From Nesterenkonia sp. (GTDB lineage: Bacteria; Actinomycetota; Actinomycetes; Actinomycetales; Micrococcaceae): a stretch of 38,451 nt of DNA. This document shows positions 32,602-38,451 of this stretch, piece after piece; position 1 is the first letter of the stretch, and every line of letters begins with the position of its first letter. Below the pieces are notes generated by a model. That model was not told where the DNA came from and ran no database searches. It saw only the letters and a program-made list of their open reading frames with translations. The stretch spans positions 1-38,451 of the forward strand of contig NZ_JAJUJJ010000025.1 of the NCBI RefSeq assembly GCF_029265375.1, written 5' to 3'. A program made the translations under genes and the position numbers.

Positions 32602-33968
32602 GTTCTGTGACTGCCCGTATCCGGCACTGGATCACAGAGGTGCTGCTGTGGATCCTCGCAGTCAGCGGGCTTGCCGCCATCGTGATGGTCATCTGCGCCT
32701 ACGTGTTCAATGTGTCCATCATCCTGTTCCGCACCGGATCCATGGAGCCGACTATCCCGGCCGGCTCGGCCGCGCTGGTCCAGGAGATCCCGGCCTCCGA
32801 AGTGGAGGTGGGCGATGTCCTCACTGTGGACCGGCCGGGTCAGCTGCCGGTGACCCACCGCGTCACCTCCGTCGAACCGGGCGACGGGCCGCAGGAGCGC
32901 ATCATTACGATGCAGGGCGACGCCAACGACTCGGAGGACCCGTATCCCTACACGATCACGGAGGGGCGCGTGCTGCTGGCCTCCGTTCCGGGGCTGGCCC
33001 AGCCGCTGCACCAGATGAACAACCCCTACGTCCTCGGCGGGCTGACCCTGGGCGCTTCGCTGCTGGTGGGCTGGGCATTCTGGCCCCGCAGCCGGGACAC
33101 CGACGACGACGCCGCAGCCGACTCTCAGGAACCCACGGCAACGGAATCTACCCTAACCGATGAGCACAGGCCTCGCCACGGTACACGGCGAGCCGCCGGT
33201 GTCTCGCTGATCGCTGTGCCGGTCGTCTCGGCACTGGTTGTTGCCGCACCGGCAGAGCCCGCGCAGGCGGCGCCGGACCAGGAGCTGGTGCAGGAGACCC
33301 GCAGCTCGCAGCACATCACGCTGACCTCGGTGTATGACCCGGGCTCTCGGCAGAACCTGGCACCGGGGGCTGTGTCGGTGTGGGATATCGGGGTCGCTTT
33401 CGACACACCTACGCGCGGTGATGCCCGGGTGGGTCTGAGCTCTGCCGGGCATCTGCCTCTGCAGGTGACGGTCCGCCGCTGCGCTGTCGAGTGGAGCACT
33501 CCCCCAGGGTCAACTTCCACAGAACCGACTGACTGCCCCGGGGGTGCTGCCGCTGCGGTGGCAGACTATGTGGTCTCTCCGGAGGAGGAGATCGCATGGA
33601 TCGATGAGTTCTCCACCGACGTCGAACCGTGGCTGCGCCTGGATATCCAGCTCCCCGATGACGACCAAGCGCTCCAGGACAGTGAAGCGCAGCTGAGTAT
33701 CCACGTCGGGGCCCGGGAGGACGAGGCCTCAATCGGAGCAGACGTCCCGGGGGCCGATGCGTCTCAGGAGGACGACGGCCCCTCCGCCGGCGAGACCTCT
33801 CCGACCGGAGAAGCCGCGAGCGCCGATTCCTCAGCCGTCGCTGGTTCCGGGACTGCTGAGCGGGAGGAGCAGGCACTGGCCCGCACCGGCGTCTCGGTGC
33901 TGGCGCTGCTAGTGGCCGCCCTGGCCTCCATGCTGCTGGGCCGCTGGATGATGAAGAGGGCGGGGTGA
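32598..33968 (+). CDS. SipW-type signal peptidase fused to an LAxTG-anchored ectodomain
   Basis: A 456-residue fusion. Residues 1-165 are a signal peptidase I of the SipW/ER type: helix 17-38, catalytic Ser48 in GSMEPTIPAGS, His87 in VTHRV in place of the usual bacterial Lys, the GDAND box (107-111) and a second helix at 145-162. After an acidic linker, a second signal-like helix ends in PAQAAPD (near 200-226), followed by an ectodomain of about 160 residues, an acidic Ser/Ala-rich stalk and the cell-wall sorting signal LARTG (427-431), a hydrophobic helix and MMKRAG. No start codon with a Shine-Dalgarno sequence was found in the linker, so the fusion looks real. It should process the two upstream TasA-like proteins. 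Confidence 0.82.
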   Translation: MSSVTARIRHWITEVLLWILAVSGLAAIVMVICAYVFNVSIILFRTGSMEPTIPAGSAALVQEIPASEVEVGDVLTVDRPGQLPVTHRVTSVEPGDGPQERIITMQGDANDSEDPYPYTITEGRVLLASVPGLAQPLHQMNNPYVLGGLTLGASLLVGWAFWPRSRDTDDDAAADSQEPTATESTLTDEHRPRHGTRRAAGVSLIAVPVVSALVVAAPAEPAQAAPDQELVQETRSSQHITLTSVYDPGSRQNLAPGAVSVWDIGVAFDTPTRGDARVGLSSAGHLPLQVTVRRCAVEWSTPPGSTSTEPTDCPGGAAAAVADYVVSPEEEIAWIDEFSTDVEPWLRLDIQLPDDDQALQDSEAQLSIHVGAREDEASIGADVPGADASQEDDGPSAGETSPTGEAASADSSAVAGSGTAEREEQALARTGVSVLALLVAALASMLLGRWMMKRAG

Positions 33969-33974
33969 GACCCC

Positions 33975-34538
33975 ATGGTGCACATCCGCCGAGCTGACCG
34001 GCGACGCCGTGCTTCAAGGCGACGCGCCATTGCAGGCGCCGCCGTAGTGATGGCAGCTCTGACGGTGAGCGCCTCACCTGGAGCAGACGAGATAGTGGAT
34101 ACCACCGAGGCCGCATGGCAGGTTCAGCAACCTGCCGCCGGATCGGTCACCGCGGCTACGATCCCCTCTCCTGTTCTGACCAGCCAATGCCGGTACAGGT
34201 CGGGCCTCCTCGGCCTGGGGGCGCGTGTGGAGATCTACTGGGCCGCCCCGGAGGGCTACACGGTGGAAGACGCTGAAGTCTTCGCTTCCACTGAGGGTCT
34301 CGGATCGGTTCTCGCGCCGCTGACGGGATTCAATGTCGAGGATGAGACCACTGGCAGTCCAACCAACTACACCACGCAGATAAAGTCCAATCTGCTGGGG
34401 GGCTTGTTAGGACTGGGCTCTGAACTAGAAGTGGCCATTGTCATGTCCCGCCACGGGTGGACCTCGGAACCTGCCTCCATCGCCAGCAATGCTGGGCTCA
34501 TTGTTGGCATTGGTGGGAATTGCCGCAACCTCTCGTGA
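33975..34538 (+). CDS. Small secreted protein with SipW-like signal region
   Basis: A 187-residue protein with a very basic n-region (RRADRRRRASRRR), a hydrophobic core (AIAGAAVVMAALTVSA) and then TTEAAWQVQQPAAGSVTAATI, which resembles the AAWNDSE...GT...AGT block after SipW-type signals. The mature part has a beta-rich VEIYWAAPEGY segment similar to Fn3-like strands and two Cys (72 and 183). I do not recognise a named family. It starts 6 bases after the signal peptidase stop and closes the operon; its stop codon lies inside the shared hairpin. Confidence 0.72.
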   Translation: MVHIRRADRRRRASRRRAIAGAAVVMAALTVSASPGADEIVDTTEAAWQVQQPAAGSVTAATIPSPVLTSQCRYRSGLLGLGARVEIYWAAPEGYTVEDAEVFASTEGLGSVLAPLTGFNVEDETTGSPTNYTTQIKSNLLGGLLGLGSELEVAIVMSRHGWTSEPASIASNAGLIVGIGGNCRNLS

Positions 34539-34558
34539 GACGGCGTCGCGCGTCTCAC
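34535..34558. terminator. Hairpin shared by two convergent genes
   Basis: GTGAGACG (34535-34542) and CGTCTCAC (34551-34558) form a perfect 8-bp stem with an 8-base loop. The plus-strand stop codon (34536-34538) is in one arm and the minus-strand stop codon (34555-34557) is in the other. It probably ends transcription in both directions, although no T-run is present. Confidence 0.6.
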
Positions 34559-35646
34559 CGCCAACTTCGTCGGGCGAGGTGGACCATGCGTTCGAGTCGT
34601 CGGTAGCTGCGGTCGCGGATGAAGATCGCGTCCACCGCAATCATCGTCAGGGAGAACCACGGCAGGCCCATCAGCAGGCCGATCGCGCAGTGGAAGGACA
34701 GGATCCCCAGCAGCGCGATGATCCGCGTCGCCCGGTTGAACAGCAGGAACGGGAAGGCGATCTGGAACAGCAGGGATCCCCAGGTCAGCGCCACCACCAG
34801 CGGGCCCCAGGCAGTCAGCAGGTCGGAGAGCACCGGCCAGGTGCCGAAGTGGGCGGTCTGCAGCGGGTTGTAGATGGCGAAGCCGTACTTCCACGCGTCG
34901 CCCCCTGCCTTGTACAGGCCGCCGGAGACGTAGATCGCGCAGACTTGGAACGCCAGCACCACCAGCGCCAGGTTGTGCGCGGTGATCAGGACCCACGGCG
35001 CTCGCTTCTCCAGCCATGAGGGCTTATTGCCGCGCTTTTCACGTCGTCGTGCGTCCAGGGACCATCGCATGGAGCTGTTGGTGAACAGCATGGCCAGCAG
35101 GAACATGCGGTAGGCGTTGTCGCCTTGGTCGCCGACAGCGTCGTTGGTTTCGATGAAGCTGACCCACAGCACCAGGTAGATCGGCAGCACAATGCGGGTG
35201 CGCCAGCCCAGCAGCACCAGGACCGCGATGATTCCCAGCAGGATATAGGCAGTGGTGAACAGCCCTGGGTGCGGGAGGAGTCGGTGGAACAGGGAGAACA
35301 GCCAGATCTGTGGGAAGTCGCTGACCGGTTCTGCCAGCTCGCCGCGCCAGGCTCCTCCGACGCCGAATACGTAGTGGCGTGCGCGGAAGTTCGTCAGCAG
35401 CAGGCCGATACCGGTGATGGCCAGCACGATGCGGGTCACCGCGATGCCGTAGGTGGCTTTGTAGCTGCCGGTCAGCTGCTCTTCGAAGCGTCCGAAGAGG
35501 TCGTTGAGCCGGGCTGCCTGCCGTTTGGCGCCGGCCACCACCACGGGGACCAGCGCTTCTTCAGCGGCTGGCTTAGTGGGGACTTCGGTGTCTTCGGCGA
35601 TGTCCTTCTCCGGCGCGGACGTCCGCTTGGCGGTCTTCTTACTCAT
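34555..35646 (-). CDS. HTTM domain protein (SdpB-like, gamma-carboxylase-related)
   Basis: A 363-residue polytopic protein with a Lys/Glu-rich N-terminal tail (1-65) and about eight helices. It fits the HTTM family: GYSAT-like TRIVLAITGIGLLL, GDNAYRMFLLAMLFTNSSMRWSLD (175-198), YVSGGLYKAGGDAWKYGFAIY (239-259) and the late FHCAIGLLMGLPWFS. Lys246 in the GLYK segment sits where vitamin K-dependent carboxylases have a key Lys. Bacterial members include SdpB, which acts in maturation of the Bacillus SdpC toxin. The ATG at 35646 is used because the sequence upstream of it is antisense to the DUF5819 gene. It overlaps that gene's stop by 8 bases. Confidence 0.85.
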   Translation of the reverse strand: MSKKTAKRTSAPEKDIAEDTEVPTKPAAEEALVPVVVAGAKRQAARLNDLFGRFEEQLTGSYKATYGIAVTRIVLAITGIGLLLTNFRARHYVFGVGGAWRGELAEPVSDFPQIWLFSLFHRLLPHPGLFTTAYILLGIIAVLVLLGWRTRIVLPIYLVLWVSFIETNDAVGDQGDNAYRMFLLAMLFTNSSMRWSLDARRREKRGNKPSWLEKRAPWVLITAHNLALVVLAFQVCAIYVSGGLYKAGGDAWKYGFAIYNPLQTAHFGTWPVLSDLLTAWGPLVVALTWGSLLFQIAFPFLLFNRATRIIALLGILSFHCAIGLLMGLPWFSLTMIAVDAIFIRDRSYRRLERMVHLARRSWR

Positions 35647-36415
35647 CGGTCTGGCACACCTCCAGCGGAGCCGAGCAGAAGTAGGAGGCGAATTCCTCCT
35701 GGGACTGCATGTTTTCGACGACGAGGCCTCGCCATCCCAGCGGCACCGGCTGGATGGCGGGCCGTTCCGCGTTGCGGTTGTTCCGCTGGTGGAACGGCAC
35801 CACGTTTTGGCGGGCAACCTGATATTGGACCCGGACGACGTCGTCTCCCCAGATTGCGAGGGCCACTTGGGTTGCATAGGCGGTAGCTCGCTGTTCTGCC
35901 TCCAGATACTCCAGCAGCTGCTCTTCGTTCTCGGTGACCTCCAGCAGCGTCTCGGTCATGCGCTCGTCCCAGTCCTCTTTGAAGTAGTTCAGCCCCACAA
36001 TCTCCTGCTCTGCTTCGCTGAGGCTCTCCCATTCGCCTTTCAGCGTGGAGGCTTGGGAGTTGGCCAGCTTGGCCGCCCGTGGCGGGAAGGGCCTGTATGT
36101 GGCCAGGGATTGCTCCACGTCTGTGGCCCGAATCCACTCGGTCACTTCGACCTCGCCGTCGGTTTCGACGACGGCACGGACGTCGAAGTAGTAGTCACCG
36201 TTGATCGGTTCTGGCGCGAAGACGCTCCATGACTGTCCGAACATCGGGATCATGTACTCCTGCAGCGCGTCGCCGGGGACCACCTCCCGCAGTGCGGAAG
36301 GTGGAGCTATCCAGAGGAAGGAGGCGAAGAGGTGCCAGATGGTCACCAGGGCGGCTGCGCTGATGGCCAGCCGTTTGATGACTTGCCTCTTGCCGGTGGG
36401 CCGGTCCTTGGTCAT
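35639..36415 (-). CDS. DUF5819 family (SdpA-like) membrane protein
   Basis: A 258-residue protein with one N-terminal helix (about 13-34) and an extracytoplasmic part. The MFGQSWSVFAPEPINGDYYFDVRA segment is the hallmark of DUF5819/SdpA-type proteins found beside HTTM proteins. Glu-rich helices follow, and the C-terminus has two Cys in FCSAPLEVCQ. GAGGAA lies 8 bases before the ATG. It overlaps the HTTM gene and the two should form a membrane complex. It follows the acidic repeat protein across a 125-base gap with a strong hairpin. Confidence 0.82.
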   Translation of the reverse strand: MTKDRPTGKRQVIKRLAISAAALVTIWHLFASFLWIAPPSALREVVPGDALQEYMIPMFGQSWSVFAPEPINGDYYFDVRAVVETDGEVEVTEWIRATDVEQSLATYRPFPPRAAKLANSQASTLKGEWESLSEAEQEIVGLNYFKEDWDERMTETLLEVTENEEQLLEYLEAEQRATAYATQVALAIWGDDVVRVQYQVARQNVVPFHQRNNRNAERPAIQPVPLGWRGLVVENMQSQEEFASYFCSAPLEVCQTDE

Positions 36416-36453
36416 GATGCAGTTCCTCAGTAAGGGTGGGGTGGAAGCGCGGA

Positions 36454-36484
36454 AGGGGTCCGGGCGCGGTGCGCCCGGACCCCT
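36454..36484 (-). terminator. Strong 14-bp hairpin between the surface protein and DUF5819 genes
   Basis: AGGGGTCCGGGCGC and GCGCCCGGACCCCT pair perfectly over 14 bp with a 3-base loop, 57 bases after the surface protein stop on the minus strand. No T-run follows on that strand. It may end most transcripts of the repeat protein while letting some read into the two downstream genes, or protect the 3' end of the mRNA. Confidence 0.65.
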
Positions 36485-36540
36485 ATCACATAGTCGAGCT
36501 CACGCCCGAACTATGCACCGCTCATCAATCAGCTGCCCAC

Positions 36541-38451
36541 TTAGTGGGTGCTGGCTGCACGGCGCCGCTTGGCATACACCAGCGCACCCGAGCCCAGCAG
36601 CAACAGCAGCAGGCCCAGCACAGTCAATGCCACGATGTTACCGGCACCAGTAGTAGCCAGATCATCATCGTCAGCATCGCCTGCAGCACCAGCACCGGCC
36701 ACGACCTCAAATCCAATGGACTGATCATCGTAGCCCTCAGCGGTCAGCGAGAACGTATGGTCATCAATCAGAGCCTCATCCGGGATCTCCCATGTGAAGA
36801 CCACAGTGCCGTTCTCATCAGCAACCTGGACACCCAGATCAATCGTCGGCTCACTGTTCATGAACCCACGCACCTCAGTGCCCGGCTCATAACCATAGCC
36901 ATACCCGATCTGAGTCTCACCACGGCGGATGACCTCGTGCTCAATATCGATGTCGATCTCACCAGCCTCCACATCCGGGGCCGGATCCACCACCACCAGT
37001 GACGCCGAAGCAGACACCTCCGGATCCTCATCATCGGTGGCAGTGACAGTCAGGCTGCCAGGCTCAGTACCCTCAGGCACAGTCCACTCCACCTCGAAAG
37101 AACCATCCTGGTCCACCTCGACACCCTCAATGGTGTCGATGACGTTGCCATCCTCATCCGTGATCTCCACAGTGACCGTCGAATCAGGGGTGAAGCCCTC
37201 ACCACTAACAGTCACCTCATCACCAGGAGTCGCCTGATCCGGCTCCACCGACAACGACGGCTCGCTTACACCATCGTCATCGCCAGTGCCATCAGCAGCA
37301 CCATCAGACTCCGCAGCAGCAGCCGCTGCGGCATCCGCTTCTTCGTTGCCATCCGCGTCAGCGGCGGCAGTCGCCGAGGCAGAAGCCGAGGCATTAGAGG
37401 TGGCCGCGGCAGAACCGGCAGCTGCTGCGTTGCCCTCAGCCGCTGCGCTGGCCTCTGCGTTGGTGTCATCCGAGGCGTCAGCCTGAGCGGCAGCCTGGGC
37501 AGCCGCAGTCGCCGAAGCGTTGGCGTCCTCACTCACATCGGCCGAAGCGTCAGCAGAGGCTTCCTCGTTAGCGGCAGCTTCAGCAGCGGCCGTCGCGTCA
37601 GCATCGGCAGCAGCGGAAGCGGCATCGGTGGCATCAGCCTGAGCCGCAGCAACTGCGGCAGCGGTAGCCGCCGGGTCACCATCAGCCGCAGCATCCGCCG
37701 ACGCCGCAGCCGAAGCAGCAGCGTTCGCGTTCTCATCCGCTTCCGCCTCGTCGGTGCCGGTCTCGTCACCCTCGGGGTCAGCAGCGGCCTCGTCGGTGCC
37801 GGTCTCATCGCCTTCGGGGTCGGCAGTGGCTGTGCCGGTATCATCGCCGTCTGCCTCAGCAGCGGCGTCAGCCGAAGCCGCAGCGGAGGAGTCAGCAGTG
37901 GCGGCGGCCGAGGCGGCAGCTGCCGCATTCGCATCCGCCGCAGCGGTAGCGTCTGCGTTGGTTTCATCGGAGGCGTCAGCCTGTGCGGCGGCCTCAGCAG
38001 CTGTCGTGGCAGCAGCGTTGGCGTCCTCGCTCACATCAGCCGAAGCCTCGGAGGAGGCTTCCTCGTTAGCGGCAGCCTCAGCAGCGGCCGTAGCGTCAGC
38101 TTCCGCAGCAGCGGAAGCGGCATCAGTGGCATCAGCCTGGGCCGCAGCTTCCGCAGCAGCCTCAGCCGCCGGGTTACCGTCAGCATCAGCATCAGCCGAC
38201 GCAGCAGCGGAGGCCGCCGCATTCGCGTTCTCGTCCGCGTCCGGGTCAGCAGCGTCATCCGCGTCTGCGTCAGTCTCCTCGGTCGCATCAGCATCAGCCT
38301 CAGCATCCGGGTCCGCCGCAGCATCCGCGTCAGCGTCAGTCTCCTCGGTCGCATCAGCATCAGCCTCAGCATCCGGGTCCACCGCAGCATCCGCGTCAGC
38401 GTCAGTCTCCTCGGTCGCATCAGCATCAGCCTCAGCATCCGGGTCCACCGC
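36541..38451 (-). CDS. Acidic Ala/Asp/Glu-repeat surface protein with LATTG anchor (N-terminus cut)
   Basis: An open frame of 636 codons that enters the window from the right without a start; the GTG at 38448 is simply a Val codon in a repeat. From the N-terminal side it has 22-residue repeats of the type DPDAEADADATEETDADADA, two long Ala/Ser/Asp-rich direct repeats of about 130 residues each, and DPEGDETGTDEA repeats between them. Next comes an Ig-like/IPT-type domain (VEPDQATPGDEVTVSGEGF), a further beta-rich segment, and a sorting signal: DDDDLATTG, a hydrophobic helix and AKRRRAASTH. It should be exported and linked to the cell wall by a class E-type sortase that accepts LAxTG. It resembles adhesins with a long flexible stalk. 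Confidence 0.88.
   Translation of the reverse strand, partial: AVDPDAEADADATEETDADADAAVDPDAEADADATEETDADADAAADPDAEADADATEETDADADDAADPDADENANAAASAAASADADADGNPAAEAAAEAAAQADATDAASAAAEADATAAAEAAANEEASSEASADVSEDANAAATTAAEAAAQADASDETNADATAAADANAAAAASAAATADSSAAASADAAAEADGDDTGTATADPEGDETGTDEAAADPEGDETGTDEAEADENANAAASAAASADAAADGDPAATAAAVAAAQADATDAASAAADADATAAAEAAANEEASADASADVSEDANASATAAAQAAAQADASDDTNAEASAAAEGNAAAAGSAAATSNASASASATAAADADGNEEADAAAAAAAESDGAADGTGDDDGVSEPSLSVEPDQATPGDEVTVSGEGFTPDSTVTVEITDEDGNVIDTIEGVEVDQDGSFEVEWTVPEGTEPGSLTVTATDDEDPEVSASASLVVVDPAPDVEAGEIDIDIEHEVIRRGETQIGYGYGYEPGTEVRGFMNSEPTIDLGVQVADENGTVVFTWEIPDEALIDDHTFSLTAEGYDDQSIGFEVVAGAGAAGDADDDDLATTGAGNIVALTVLGLLLLLLGSGALVYAKRRRAASTH
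37341..37734. repeat. Long direct repeat in the surface protein gene, copy B
   Basis: Encodes about 130 residues beginning ENANAAASAAASADA and ending near DADGNEE. It is an imperfect copy of 37848-38232, offset by 498 bases (166 codons). Shared landmarks are QADATDAASAAA, AAANEEAS and ADVSEDANA in the same order. Confidence 0.75.
37848..38232. repeat. Long direct repeat in the surface protein gene, copy A
   Basis: Encodes ENANAAASAAASADAD through EADGDD, matching copy B in order and spacing. The two copies have diverged mainly by Ala/Ser/Thr/Glu exchanges, so they are an older duplication than the 66-bp array beside them. Confidence 0.75.
38251..38451. repeat. 66-bp tandem repeats (22-residue unit) at the window edge
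   Basis: Three copies in phase with the reading frame, each encoding (A/V)DPDAEADADATEETDADAD. The landmark TCAGTCTCCTCGGTCGCATC recurs at exactly 66-base steps (38270, 38336, 38402). Copies are almost identical and the array continues out of the window, so copy number may vary between strains. Confidence 0.9.

Noticed and set aside
38251-38451. Regular 66-bp repeats considered as a CRISPR array.
   Set aside because: No unique spacers; the unit is in phase with an open frame and translates to a 22-residue protein repeat.

Overview
The window is high-GC DNA with tight gene packing, many 4-base (ATGA/GTGA) stop-start overlaps and gene families typical of Actinomycetota (fused MnhAB, Dcd, LAxTG surface proteins). 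A member of the Micrococcales, perhaps a salt- or alkali-tolerant Micrococcaceae such as Nesterenkonia, would fit. This is an inference from gene content; no rRNA or other taxonomic marker is present.

Left part (1-14701): the end of a Mrp/Mnh Na+(K+)/H+ antiporter operon on the minus strand (mnhA-mnhC-mnhD, running off the left edge). Then come a UMF1-type MFS transporter, an AEC permease, dCTP deaminase with an overlapping membrane-anchored protein, a CtpE-like P-type ATPase and a YtxH-like envelope protein. Next is a pair of related ATP-grasp genes, the first of which has lost the ATP-binding core and the metal ligands.

Middle (14702-30444): a sulfur-assimilation regulon built on three SAM riboswitches. 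Minus-strand unit A is ssuB-ssuA-ssuC plus a DszA/NtaA-type flavin monooxygenase. Minus-strand unit B is metN-metI-metQ-metQ, a DszC/SfnB-type acyl-CoA dehydrogenase-like monooxygenase and a second DszA/NtaA-type monooxygenase. Plus-strand unit C is a flavin reductase, acetyl-CoA synthetase, O-acetylhomoserine sulfhydrylase (metY) and a CoA-binding protein. Together these could import organosulfur compounds, cleave C-S bonds with FMNH2 made by the reductase, and feed sulfide into homocysteine. Acetyl-CoA synthetase is well placed to recycle the acetate that MetY releases. In all three leaders the 3' strand of the closing stem runs into the Shine-Dalgarno sequence, which suggests SAM control of translation.

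Right part (30445-38451): an RHH/Doc toxin-antitoxin pair, then two clusters facing each other that look like a cell-surface assembly system. The plus-strand operon has two TasA/camelysin-like proteins with SipW-type signals, a SipW-type (Ser-His) signal peptidase fused to an LAxTG-anchored ectodomain, and a further small secreted protein. The minus-strand cluster has a very acidic Ala/Asp/Glu-repeat surface protein with an LATTG anchor (cut by the right edge), a DUF5819 (SdpA-like) protein and an HTTM (SdpB/gamma-carboxylase-like) membrane protein. The two clusters meet at a hairpin that contains both stop codons. This is the best candidate for an undescribed system.
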